Assembly: GCF_040939455.1 (NCBI RefSeq)
Contig: NC_134116.1
Location: 70,077,900-70,141,899, forward strand
From: Microcebus murinus
Taxonomy: Eukaryota > Chordata > Mammalia > Primates > Cheirogaleidae
Length of the DNA: 64,000 bases
Reading direction: 5' to 3'
Notes under the pieces: generated by a model
Told to the model about the DNA's origin: nothing
The model's database searches: none
The model's input: only the letters and a program-made list of their open reading frames with translations
Shown: piece after piece, positions 49,720 through 62,205 of the stretch
How positions within the stretch are numbered: the first letter of the stretch is position 1
Layout of the letters: each line of letters opens with the position of its first letter
Made by a program: the position numbers and the translations under genes

Positions 49720-51050
49720 ACAAATTACTAGTGCCTAAGAAATTAGTTTAATTTCTTCTGAGATCTCTTAAGGCAAGTTATAGTAAACTGAGACCACTGT
49801 ACAATTCTTGGCAACTCCCGTCATTCACAAGGCCCTGTGGAGTAAGGGGTCCTGATGCTGAAGCTTCATTAGCTTTATGGTGAATCTAACTCTGATACTA
49901 GAAGTATCTAGGATGATGCACAGAATCAAGTCATAATTTTACTTAATTTCTCAACATATGTTTTAAATTTATTTTTTTAAATGTGCCAATGTAGATCAGA
50001 AATGTCAAGTATTGCACAGATAGGTAACAATTTCCTTAAGTTTACTATACCTGTTACAAAGCTGTTTGACTGCACAAGCATTATATTTAGTGCTTATTTA
50101 ATAATAATTAACATTGTGGTTTTATGCCATTTATATTATTATTGCACTATTTAATGTATGTTCAACATTATTTGCAAAATACTTAAAAGGTTCTTTGAAT
50201 ACACATGGAAAAATATCCATTTTCTTCCCTATTTAAAAAAAATAAGGGATTAATGGTTTCTCCATTAAGGATTGATGTGCCTGTGTCAGCTGCTCGAAAC
50301 TAGCTTTCCCTGAAAGGTTTTTCTCATGTGAGGAGAAAAAGATATTTTAATGCATTTTGAAATAAAAATCCTACCCTGTAATAAATAACCCAGTATCTAA
50401 GCATTAAAATAAAATTTAGTGGTAAATCAAAGTTAAATAAAAATTACACTTCCTTCAACATTTTAGCTCCAAGATAGGGTCTTACAAAGCAATATTAAAA
50501 AAGGAAGTTTAATATATGATAGCTGACAATTTCGAGCTAATCCCTATTTTACTTTCTCTTTCTTTTACGAACTGCCAAGGCAAAGTCCAATAGAGAGTGT
50601 GAGATGAATCTCAGGTCCGGTACAAGCTTTTCAAGCTTCATCAAATGGGTGTAAAAACATATATAAAAAGATGAAAGTGCTTCGCTTTTACATATGGCAA
50701 AATAAAATAAATCAGTAAAAGGCTGAAAAAAGAAGTGAGATGTTCCATAGGGGCAGGTTAAGTCTGATGCTAATGCTTACTTAAAATGGTGACAGTCTGG
50801 AGTAGGGAAGCCTTGCTGGGCTGCTTTAATTTCTCCCTGGAATAGCTCTCTCCCAACCTTCTGCAGCACATCAAAGTCTCTGGAGCTCAATTAAAATTGG
50901 ATTATATTGAAATGCTCTATCTATGGGAACTGTGTGCTCACTAACACTTTTCTCTCAGTAATACTCCAGATGACAGTTGCCCATCCCAATTTAAACAGTT
51001 GTCATAGAGACGGGGAACTAAAGCAGTGAAACTAACAACACAAAGGAAAG
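49720..51050. promoter_or_regulatory. Candidate conserved non-coding block
   Basis: No interspersed repeat recognised over 1.3 kb. Homeodomain-like GGGATTAATGG, CCATTAAGGATTG and TTAATAATAATTAAC occur, together with a CAGCTG-containing GTGTCAGCTGCTC. Repeat depletion of this length is unusual in this window. Confidence 0.3.
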
Positions 51051-51379
51051 GTAAGGGCCAGGATTTCTGTGAATCAAGAGCTTGATTTTTTTTTTTTCAG
51101 CAACACTATTTATTACACCAATGACAAAGCATATAAGACACAAACATTATTATATTTTGTATCTTTACGTGTGAAAGGAAAGACAGCTGACAGTAGCGCT
51201 AAGGTTATTTAAGCAGAAACGGTCAGATGTTTTCTATTTGGGCATGTTCTACTTACTAAAAATTAAGATCAAATGTTTCTCTCAATGGAAAGCAGATATT
51301 AGCAACTATGATAGTAAAGAGACTATAGATAGCAAGTTTGTGAAGTAAAGACATCAGTGTCTACTGGTTAATTACAGGT

Positions 51380-52160
51380 ATAGCTCAGGAAGAATAATTT
51401 CTCAGCCAAAGATTTTCTTCCTTGCCAATTCTACAGTTCTATTCTAAAAGTTTAAATTTGGGGTTGAAAATGATAAATCATGACTCTATATGAATGTATG
51501 TTTCAAATGCACTTCAGTTTTCGGTAAATCTAGTTAACCTTAAAGGGGCCCTATCATTGACAAAGAAGCGTATGTCTAAATTTGATTTTGGAATTTATTT
51601 ATGGTTTTAATTAGGAGGTATTCTATAATCTTCTGTAATTTCTCTTCCTGACATCAAAGCCTATCAACAGAGGCAGAAAACTCTGTCAGCTTCCTAAAAG
51701 CTCAAGAATGAAGATAGCTTAAATTTCTGGCAGTTCTAAAGAGCAGTGTATTTGACAGTGTACACTGCTAGTAATGATCCTATGTTCTCATGTAGATGGC
51801 ATGTTTCTGGCACTATAAAAACTCTTAACCTTTCTTGTAATTGGCTTATCGCAAGGCCCATAGTTGTTTTGCCTCCATTGTGTAGATCACCATGGAAATA
51901 GATTAAGTATTGCTATTTTATGAAGAATTGCACTATTTTTTCTTTTAAGCCCTCAATAACTGTGGTTCTTTTTCTCTTGGGAAGCCTATGTTAGGATTTT
52001 GAAGCAGCAACAAGGCAGAGAGCATAAAGTGCAGGCCAAAGGGGAAGGAAGCAAAAATGTGTCAGAAAATCTAAAAACCACACAGATCAAAATTTGTCAA
52101 AACAAGGCCCTGGTTTAAACCAACAAGAAGGGCCCCTACAGCTTGGGCCTTGACAAAGCA
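51380..52160. promoter_or_regulatory. Candidate conserved non-coding block
   Basis: Repeat-free continuation of the block above, with balanced sequence around CTCCATTGTGTAGATCACC and ATGGAAATAGATTAAG. No ORF of interest. It ends at the (TTTA)n tract. Confidence 0.25.
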
Positions 52161-52166
52161 CAGATT

Positions 52167-52195
52167 TTTTATTTATTTATTTATTTATTTATTTT
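52167..52195. repeat. (TTTA)n microsatellite
   Basis: About six TTTA units directly before the GC-rich block at 52197. Confidence 0.95.
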
Positions 52196-52196
52196 T

Positions 52197-52560
52197 AGCC
52201 CAGCTGTAGAAAACACCATCTAATGAACCTGTCTGGGGCGGCTGTCCCTATCCTGTCAGGCATGTCAGGAAATGACAAGCACTGGGGACAGGCCGCCGCC
52301 AGTCACAGACAGGCCTGCCAGCTGGAGGGTTCAGCCCCAATCTAATCACACCACCAGAAAATAACTTTCACGCTTGCAGCTTGACAGGATGGACTTGAGG
52401 AAAAAAAAATTAGGATCGGAAACAATGCTTTTTGTTTCAATTACATATCATTTTTACACAGTAATTAAAAAGAATCTAACACATACACTTCATATTAATG
52501 CAACCAAGTGTGAATTTCGTCACTGTAGAAAAATAGATATAAAGGTTACTTTGATAATAT
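52197..52560. promoter_or_regulatory. Candidate enhancer with clustered TGACA/TGTCA sites
   Basis: Locally GC-rich segment (GGACAGGCCGCCGCCAGTC) with clustered TALE-homeodomain-like cores: CCTGTCAGG, ATGTCAGG, AATGACAAG and, further on, TTGACAGG. An AT-rich half with TAATTAAA-like sequence follows. No repeat was recognised. Confidence 0.35.
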
Positions 52561-52597
52561 GGACACAGAGAAAAGGAACATAAGACCACCTCTGTCT

Positions 52598-52633
52598 CCC
52601 CCACACCCCCCCGCCTGCACCCCCTTCCCCCCC
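52598..52633 (-). other. G-quadruplex motif on the NBEA transcript strand
   Basis: The plus strand has C-tracts of 5, 7, 5 and 7 bases. On the minus (transcribed-sense) strand this reads G7-AA-G5-TGCAGGC-G7-TGT-G5, satisfying the four-tract motif with loops of 2, 7 and 3. It would be present in NBEA pre-mRNA. Confidence 0.85.
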
Positions 52634-53434
52634 TCAAGCCAGGTCATATTGGAAATTTACATGGTTTTCAATTCAGTCTATTGATATTCGAATTTCTTAT
52701 CTTCAAAAACTATCCTCTTGTAGAGATCACCAGGAAGCACTAGTGCGGATATTTTTCCTGTATTCCGAGAACCAATATGTATGAGGAGAGTAATGGTATA
52801 AAACGAATATTTTCACATGACCATAATATACTTTCTGCCTTTCTTTCATGATGTTGAGAAAAAAGTGCCATTATAAATAAATACAACCTACTGAAACATG
52901 ACAACTTGAACCATCTTTATATAACTTGACACACAAGGGACTAATGAGTGAAAGGTTGTAATAAAAATCACATTCTAATTAGATAACTTCTGTGAATCAG
53001 ATGGTTGCTTCAACATCATATAGATCATAGTACAAGTCTGCTCAATATGCATGTAACCGTTCAAGGTGAAGTTATATGTAATATGTGTAGGTTGACTCTT
53101 TGTTCACTATACGCCCACATATAAATAAATTATATATTAAAACATACATTTTACTATGCTTTAATGTTTTTCACTATCATTTTCCATAGGGTAACTACTG
53201 GCATTGGCACTGAAAACAAAAGAGCCAAATATAATACTCCATGTGTGTTTTGAGTGTATATAGCTGCATGGAATAAGCTTAATGTGCTACTTATTCAGAT
53301 TACTAAAAACAGACTCCCACACACACTTACTTTTATAGTCATAAATCACAAAATTCAATATTACATTGAATATTCATATATTTGCAGTATATTCCTGAAA
53401 ATGTCACTACTAAAAATATGGAGTTGGCATATAA

Positions 53435-53630
53435 TAACTGCCACTTACTAGCCTGGCCACTTTTGTCAACTTATTTAATATCTCTGAACCTGTTTGCTCA
53501 TCTATAAAATGGTAAAAAAGGTGTCTGCCACAAAAGGTTGTTGTGGATTAGGTAGTGGGTGGAAGGCACCTACTACAATGACTAGAACACAGTACATGGT
53601 TAGCAAGGTCACTATCATTATTTCATTTAT
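53435..53630 (+). repeat. MIR
   Basis: CACTTACTAGCCTGGCCAC, CTCTGAACCTGTTTGCTC and AAAATGGTAAAAAAGGTGTC follow the MIR order. Confidence 0.75.
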
Positions 53631-54844
53631 GGGAGTCCAAAGAAGGATAACTCAAAATTAGGTTTCCCCTCTATAACATAACACTCACTCTGAATAGCAT
53701 ATGGGGCTGGATATTGCATCGACTGTATCAAGGAAAAGTCTTTAATCACATTGAAATCACAGTCAACAGAATGCAGTAACTAAGACTATGACGAAAAGAT
53801 GAAGGTTATCACCTTTGCTCCCCAGAAAAGGACCATGAGTTCCATAATGAACACAAGAGGATAGGACTCAGTTTTTCTGTCCTAAGAAAATTGAGGTGAA
53901 GTGGGCATGCATTTACAATTTGATACTTTCTTACACAAAATATGTGTTTCTAATGTATAATGATTTTATTCAAGCTTTAATGTATAATTTTGTCATTAGT
54001 TTGCTCAGTCCTGTATTACTGCTGGATTATTTAATTCATTTCAGTCATGTAGGAGCAAGGAGAGCTATGGCCTACTGACCCCAATTTTCACTTAAAGAAA
54101 CAAATTTCCTTTTTGCAAACTAAGACACTTTTTCTCCTGTCAACCTTGTTTTAAAATATTAACCTTATTCCCAATACAGTAAATATTCATATTTGTCATC
54201 CAAATTTGCTTACAATTGCAGCTTTTATCAAGTTATGAAATTGCTTGTGTTCTTAGTTTATCTATCCCCAAGAAATGATTAAAAATAAATATTTTCAATG
54301 AATAATATCTCTTAGAGTATGAATGCATTTAAAAGAATGTCTCCTTAATTTCTGTTTGGCATCAACTAACATCCAGAAAGAGAACAAAACAAGGCAAATA
54401 GAGTTGATTATAGGTCTTTGTGATGATGACTAAACACGGTGTTTCTGGAAATCTATGCAATTGGCCTGCCCTTCTGTTAAAAGTCATCATAACAGTTGTA
54501 TTCATTCTTAGAGTAAAATTTTTAGATGTATGAAAAACTGAAAATTAGGATAACGCAGCCATAAAATAATGTGGAGTTTCTAGGGTAAGAGGAAACAGAA
54601 TGGAACCATGGTGGGGTACAACTTGTATTTGTAACATTTTATTTGTAAACATGACTAGAAACAAATATGACAAAATTTTATGACAGATTAAAGTTGAGTG
54701 GTTGTGTCCATGGCATGGGTTATTCTTTGATTTTTTATATTCATTTGACTATTTCATAAGATAGTTTAAGATATTAACAAAACTTAAAAGTACTGAATAC
54801 ATGAATATTTATCTCTGCCTATCAAGTATTTTTCAAATATTCAA

Positions 54845-55004
54845 CTTTATTTAAGCATCACAAAATCGCTTTTTGATAGTCTGGGTAGGACTTTTTTATC
54901 CCCATTTTAGCAGTGAAGAAGAAAACACTTAGTGATGTTAATTTATTTCATCTAGGTCACAAAAATCTGAATGCTGGCAGAGCTGAGACTGGCTGGAACT
55001 CAAG
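54845..55004 (-). repeat. MIR
   Basis: TATCCCCATTTTAGCAGTGA and CTAGGTCACAAAAATCTGAA match the MIR reverse complement. It is cut at the right by the MLT1A LTR. Confidence 0.7.
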
Positions 55005-55353
55005 TGCTATCTATGATCTGAATGTTTGTGCCCCATTCATATGTTAAAACCTAACTGCAAGGTGATGGTATTAAGAGGTAGCACCTTTGGGAGATGATTA
55101 GGTCCTGAGGGCTCTGTGCCCATGAATGGGACTTTATAGAAGAGGCTTGCGGGAGTACCTTTCCCCTTTTACCACATGAAGACACAGCAACAAGGGGCCA
55201 TGAATGAAGCAGAGAGCCCTTACCAGATGCCAACTCTGCTGGTGCCTTGATCTTGGACTTCCCAGGTCTAGAACTGTGGGCAATAGATTTCTGTTGTTTA
55301 TAAATGACCTGGTCTAAGGTATTTTGTTATAGTAAACCAAACAGACTAAGACA
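55005..55353 (+). mobile_element. MLT1A-type MaLR solo LTR
   Basis: About 349 bp with TCTGAATGTTTGTGCCCC, GATTAGGTCCTGAGGGC, ACCACATGAAGACACAGCAA, CTTGATCTTGGACTTCCCAG and CAAACAGACTAAGACA in consensus order. It is an old ERVL-MaLR LTR, with no internal retroviral sequence visible beside it. Its left border abuts a MIR. Confidence 0.88.
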
Positions 55354-56773
55354 TCAAATATCCTGCCTCAGAGCACCCACATAGGATCCACTTCTCCAGA
55401 AATATGGGCAAATTTTCTACAGTTTATTTTATTAATATAGTAATATTTACCACTGATCTCTATAATCATTTAATGTATATCTTGGTAACCATTAGATGGT
55501 TTGATAGGCCAGACACTAAAGCAAAGTAAGTAAATATATTAAGCAATGACATTTAATAGCCTTTGATAGTAACAAGATAACTCATTTCTGATATATATTA
55601 ACTTGCTTTAAATGTTTTCTGAAACATGATGAGGCATTTAAAAAAATTAAGAATTAATAAATTTTGTTACTCAGAATACTTGTAAATAATGATATCAATT
55701 TAGTTCTCTAAGTTAAGAAAAATAGGGTACACATTAGGGTTCAGAATACACTGTGCCCTACCTTTACCACACTGACTATCTAGATAAAAGCCTCCTACAT
55801 CATTCATCTGGACATTCTGTTCTCAAAAGACCTTGTGTGCTGATTAGGAACATCCACATAAGTGTCTGCCATTCCGACTGTTTAGCATTGCATAAACAAA
55901 CCTTAATTCAGAAAAGAATTGTTTTATAACTTATCTATGATATATAAAGCTTAATTATAAAAATTTATGTCCACATATACCAATTAATGTTACTTTTAAT
56001 AATATAAAATAAAATCTGAGTGGTGTATTATAGCATTTGTCTTTTCCTTCGAAAATGTTTAGCTTTATTGGGTTTGCTGGTTAAGTATGACAAACCATCT
56101 GACATCAGGGGATTTAAAAATAGTATCAATGTTCAAAGACACAGAATTTGATATAGAACTTATTTGAACTGGAATAAATAATCTATGGAGGTAATTTGTT
56201 GAAGATAGTATGATGAAGTGGAATTTATAGAAAACTCTACTAAAGTAGAGTTACTCTAGTAAAGTACCTGGTGCAGTGGGAGAATGTGAGTAACGAGAGA
56301 CTGGAAGGGCTTGGGAGGCACTTGGTGAACTCCCTTCCTCACTCAGACCACATTGTTCATTGCTGACTTGTTCCTTTGGAACGTATCCAAAGGATTTGAC
56401 ATACTCCTTTGGAACATATTCAAACAGCAAGAAAGAATCTTTTTCTTTCTTAAATCTATATAGCACAGCTCCTCATGGATTCTGAATTGGCTGGGCAATG
56501 TGTGGTATAGAACCTACAGGGGGCAATGTGAGACTCTATCTTTTCCTCTTTCCAATGCCTCAAAGAAAGACCCTATTACCAAAGACATCCTTACCAACTA
56601 GATTCATCTGGGTCAAGGTCATTCTCTTCAGAATGAACACAGCAACAGAGCATTTAGGATGAAATATTAGAATCTTACCAGGGAATATGATGAAAATAGA
56701 ATGCCAATATAAAGAACAGGAAAAGATATCAAAGGAAAAAGGCAGAATGAAGGAAATATAGCTAAAATGAAAA

Positions 56774-58850
56774 CAAAAGAATTGGTGGTTTGGTTGGTGT
56801 CCCTGAGAGTTTCTTTTGCAGGATGTCCCATTAGAAAATTAAAAAGTGAAAATTTAAAAAGTCTAAAAACTGGTTCTTAGAAAAGATAAAAAAGACAAAT
56901 CCTTAGTAAATATCTGACTCCAATCTGGCATCCCATAGCCCTGCTGCTGCCGACATCAGCGTCCAGGTCTGGGCTCTCCTCAGGCCGCTGCCCCACACCC
57001 CTGGAATCCCTGCTGTTCTCAGGAGCCCCGTGCATTTCTCCGCCCTGTGCTTTTGCACCCATTGCTCCTCCCATTAGTACGGGATGTCCTGCTCCCCTCT
57101 GACTGACTGACTGTGGACTGGTTCATCTTCGAGAAACCTCTCACCATCCTCCAGGCTGGGTTTGGCATTCCTTCTTTCTTCCCGAATAGTCTACTGAGGA
57201 AAGGAAGTGCCAAAACTGCTAAAGGAGAGACTTGTTTTTGGAGTGTAGGTCCCATCCAGACCCCTTTTCTCAGAGAAGTTTCCCCATACTCTCAGAGGTG
57301 TAGCCCTCCTTCTCCCTAGCCACAGCTGACTGCAGAGGCTAACTAATCAAATGCCCTCTCCTTGCAATTTGAGATTGGAACTTTCATTGGTAATGGAGCA
57401 GCAACGAATTATAGTGAGTTGCAGTGACTACTTAGGGGTTTTGAGCAGGGAGATTCAGGGAAATCTCATCTGTGAAGAGAAACAACACAGAAGCTGAAGC
57501 AGACACAGGAGACCACGTGGCCTAGAAAGGGAGAAACCTAGACATATGGTCTCCAATCTTCAGTTCTAGTCTCTCCTCATGTCACTGGATACCATGAACT
57601 ACACTTAATTGCTAAAACTAAACGATATTTTAAATTAAGCTACCTTGAGTTCTATTTCTTGCAACCAAATAATACCTGAAAGTTCATACTTGTGATAATG
57701 AATCAGGACTAGGACTTGTGGGTGGAATTTTAATGCTTAAATCCTACCATATTCTTCCTTTTCTTGCAGAGTGTTTGACTAAGAAAATGTACAACAGGAA
57801 TAATAACCAGATGAAAAACTAAGAACTTTTAAAAAATAATCGATAGCTGATATTATCCTCTCTCACCTCAAGGCTATTCTGGCAAGACCTGGATCAATGA
57901 ATTTGATGTGGATTTGAAGCCAGAACAAGGTCACCGCCACCCAGCATGACAAGAGATCTCTGGCTATCGTACTTGGTTAACCCTGTGTGGAAAAATCTGG
58001 CTGGGCTCCCAGAGGGACCTATTCAACTTACTGACTTTGCAGAATAAAATGAAGAAAACAGGTTGGCTAGCCTACCTTGGAGGATCAGGTTCTGTCCAGG
58101 TGTGCTAACCTCATGGGAGTACTGAAAAATTAACGTGACACTGACCCTACCAAGAGTAAATTTTTATGGCCCCATGAATACTTCAGACTCTAGAAAATCA
58201 GAGTAGCAATTTCCTTCCCATGGGAAGAACAACAAAACTTGAGCAGCAGGTTCTTCTCTATGGACAAGGTGGAGATGTGAGGACATAAATAAAAGGATCT
58301 TTCCTCAACAAAAGTTTCCTCATCAGTAAAAATCTGTCAGGAAAAAATAAAATCTGTCACAAATAAATCATGAGTTTCAAGAACAATCTCTCAAATTGAA
58401 GAAATATAAATGCTTAGAATCTTCCAGTGGAAGTTTGAGGGAACGTAAGGGTTTAAGGAAGAAGACAGTTGTAAGAAGCTAGAAGACCAGGTTCTTTCCC
58501 CACGTGGAATCAAAAAGAAAGAAACTTGGGGTGAAAGTAATCTGTAATAGTATTGGAGGAGGGAGATTGGGGAACCAGTTCCTGATGCTGGCAAAAGAAT
58601 TGGTGATTTGGTTGGTGTCCCTGAGAGTTTCTTTGGCAGGATGTCCTAGATTCCTTGGCACTGTGCTTTCATAACCCCAAACATCCTAACTTACCCCTCA
58701 CTCAAATCCCTACCAGCACACCTCTCTCTAGTCCCTCATCCTATAAAAACTCCTGTCCTCAGTGCACTGGTGCTAAGGGGAAGAAATGTTCCAATCTCAC
58801 TGATATGGGGACAGGCATGGTTGCCTCATCCCAAGAGTAGAGCCTGATGT
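56774..58850 (+). repeat. Possible LTR-element remnant with 55-bp flanking direct repeat
   Basis: A 55-bp segment at 56774-56828 recurs at 58592-58646 with 53/55 identity. After the second copy, 58647-58850 has LTR-like features: a TATAAAA box at 58743 and a pyrimidine-rich leader. The 1.7 kb between includes a GC-rich block (56940-57330) unlike the surrounding intron. Frames are interrupted and no intact retroviral gene is seen. It could instead be a local duplication of unique DNA. I do not recognise the family. Confidence 0.35.
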
Positions 58851-58984
58851 GTTTTTTTTTCACTGAAGTATTATTATACATGGTGATTATATTGATATTA
58901 GGAAAGTAGGCATCTTAGGTTTGACTTCCACCTAATCAAATCACAAGGTTAAATTATGCTGTTCAAATCCAGGCATAGAAAGAC

Positions 58985-59375
58985 AAAAATATTGTATATT
59001 CTCATTCATATGTGAGAGCTACAAAAGTTATCTCCTGGAGGTAGAGAATAGAACAATAGTTTACCAGAGGCTGGGAAGGTGGGTGGGTAAGATACAGAGA
59101 GGTTGGTTAAAGGGTACAAACATAACAGTTAAATAGAAGGAATAAGTTCTAGTCTTCAATAGCACAGCAGGGTGACTATAGATAACAATAATATATTTTG
59201 TATATTTCAAAATAGCTAGAAGAGAACATCTGAAATGTTCCCAACACAAAGAATTGATAACTGTTTGAAGTGATGGATATCCTAAATACTCTGATTTGAT
59301 CATTACACATTGTATGCTTGTATTAAAATATGTGTCCAATAAATAGGTATACTTATTAAGTATAAATAAAAAATT
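58985..59375 (+). repeat. LINE-1 3' end (5'-truncated)
   Basis: Recognisable L1 3'-UTR phrases: ACCAGAGGCTGGGAAGG, GGGTGACTATAGATAACAATA, ATTACACATTGTATGCTTG and a terminal A-rich TAAATAAAAAA. It has no ORF2 coding part. The copy is moderately diverged. Confidence 0.85.
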
Positions 59376-59377
59376 TT

Positions 59378-59669
<292 letters not shown>

Positions 59670-60599
59670 TTAAAAGTTTACAAGTTGAAATATAAAATTA
59701 GAATAATCTAAGAAATGCAAGCAATTGAATAAAACTAAAATCCTAACATTATCTGAAACTAAGAAGTATGATCTAGTGGAGTTGAATTTTGAAATTTGGG
59801 TTATGTGAGACCAGGAGAAAAAATTTCTACTTTTCCCCAAAACAAAGATAACATTTAAAAACAGCTTACGTGAAGGGAAGACATAAAAAGGGTTGATAGA
59901 TAACGGAAGTTTGGAATAAAAAAAGACACAGAAAAACTAAAAGAAATGTAGGTATAACAAGCAGTTTGAAAGACTGTAAGGCTAAGTAAAATTGTGTTGG
60001 TCAGTCTGTTCATGTTGGCTTACTTCTCCCCTTCACAATGAAGCATCAAAATTTGCTAAAATTTACAAAGGTGAGCTAATTCTGCTTCGTTTGCCACCTT
60101 CTATGCTTGATTTGGACTTATCAAGCTTATGATGGCTTAAGAATTTCTCTCTTATTGTCATCTAAGTGGCAGCATGTGCAGTGGAAAGCATCAGCCTCTA
60201 TGAGGATCCCACACATCCATCCTACCACCTCGTCCAAATGCTTAGTGGGATGCAGAAAACATTCTCTCTGACCCAAATTATATCCATAGTTGGAATCGTG
60301 TGACTAGTCTACCAAGCAGGGCAACCATGTGTGCTCACCCTGACTGGGCATTTGTGCATATAAGTAGTAAATTATTTTCACTCCTTTCATAAAACTGTGA
60401 GGGGTATGCTTTCTGTAACATTCATAAATAAATACTGCTGTACACATCATGTGGCATCATCATGGCTAATGCTTCCTACCTTCTCTGAGTTGAGGCAAAT
60501 GGATAAACACATGAGTCCCAGTCAAGAATTCCCGTCATGTAACATCCATTTGCTAGAACAGGGACATGTAGGGTCATGTGGCACAGTGGGACAGCGTGG

Positions 60600-60765
60600 A
60601 CGCTGGCACTGAATAAACTTCAGTTCCATTTCTGGCTCCATCACTTCACTGCTTTTGTGACTTGGTACAAATACTTTGACTCTCAGAGTCTGTTTCCACT
60701 CTTGTAAAATGGAGATAAACAATACCTACATTTTAGGGTTGGTGTAAGGATTTAATAAAGATTTT
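60600..60765 (+). repeat. MIR
   Basis: CTGGCTCCATCACTTCACTG, CTTGTAAAATGGAGATAAAC and GTTGGTGTAAGGATTTAATA are MIR. Confidence 0.75.
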
Positions 60766-61079
60766 GATATATCTAAATATATAATAAAATGTTCTAGATT
60801 TCTCTTTTCCATTATCTCCATATATCATAAAAATAATTGTAAAGGACTGTTAGCAGGCTTAAAAAATTCTGCATACCCAGGATTAACGAAGTGCCTGGTC
60901 CACCAAAGGCACAAGGGAGGTGCATGCCCAAGATATGGTAACTATAATGATAATAAATTATAATATATATAAATAATCAAGAGGTTAATATTAAATCTTA
61001 ACATAAGAAAGTCAAAGCTTTTTCATGTATAGGAAAAAATAATATTTTAAAAATATTTGATTGAGATTGTTAAAGAATT

Positions 61080-61860
61080 TGATTTAATTCAATTCAACAA
61101 ACATGTATTGAGTAATTTGTTAGGCTGTTCCAAGTAATATATGTGTAAGATACAATGGTTCCTGCCCTCAAGCTGTTTCCTGTCTAAAGAAGTTAGATGA
61201 CACTATCAAAACAATAAGACAGACTACAAAACAAAAGGTACAAATTAAGTGTTTGGAGATTCAAGGAAGAGAAAAATACATACATTTGATTGGTCTGGGG
61301 AGGGCATCCTATTAAAGATGGCATCTAACATGGGCCTTGAAGGATGGCTGACCTATAGAAGATGGAGAAGGGACGGAGGATGGACTCCAATGGGGAGAGG
61401 CTTTTCATGTTGGTTTAAATAATTTCCAAATAATTCAAATTGGCAATAAGGCCTGGGAGATTAGAATAACAGCATCTTTCAAAACTGGGACGTGAAGAGG
61501 AAACCCGGAAAATTATGTTTGGTTTGAGGCAAGCAAAGCACACTGAGAGGCTATTCAGCAGAGTAGGCAGCTAAGAATACAGAGCTGTAGAGGGAAGATA
61601 GGATGAGGAGATCTTTGGCATTATCTGTATATAGTGAAAGTTTAAAGCATGGAAAGAGATTAGATGTCCATAGTAGAGAATTGGGATGATGGAAAGAACA
61701 CATTTTTGGGGATTGGACAATCTATACTGAGGGTGCGACAGAGGCAGAGCAGCCAGTGAACGAGACTTAAAGATAGTGGGAAAGCATGTTTAGGATTTCC
61801 AAAGTTCAGTGTCTAATGCTGCGAAGAAATCAAGGAATATGAGGAGAGAAAAAGGCCACT
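61080..61860 (+). repeat. Ancient dispersed repeat, longest copy
   Basis: AACAAACATGTATTGAGTAA, GTTCCTGCCCTCAAGCTG, and CCAAAGTTCAGTGTCTAATGC ... AAATCAAGGAATATGAGGAG continue in consensus order over 780 bp. It has no open frame and is diverged. A further fragment is probable at about 48200-48400. Confidence 0.5.
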
Positions 61861-61969
61861 GAATTTAGACATTTGGAGATCTAAAATACAGGACAGATGT
61901 AAAAAGACAGTATAATTCTGACTGCATATGTAAGACATAATACAGCCAAGAGTAAAGGGGTATGTAGTG

Positions 61970-62205
61970 TTTGAAAGAAAATGAGCTTTGGAGCCAGCAA
62001 AACTTAGATCTGAATCCCTGACACTTCCTAGTTGTGAGCTTGGACAAATGATTTGACACCTCTGAATGTGTTACCTCTTTGGGTAACGTGATGACAATGA
62101 TATCTAACTCACCTATAGCTGTTGTAGATATTAAATTAAATAATACATACAAAGTGCCTAGTATAGTGTCTGGTACATATTAAGTACTTGGAAACTGTTA
62201 GTTTC
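61970..62205 (+). repeat. MIR, nearly full length
   Basis: GAGCTTTGGAGCCAGCAAAAC, TAGTTGTGAGCTTGGACAAA and AAGTGCCTAGTATAGTGTCTG are in MIR order. Confidence 0.85.

Noticed and set aside
57019..57319. ORFs in the GC-rich block on both strands.
   Set aside because: High GC lowers stop frequency. The peptides are low-complexity and there are no start, splice or domain features.
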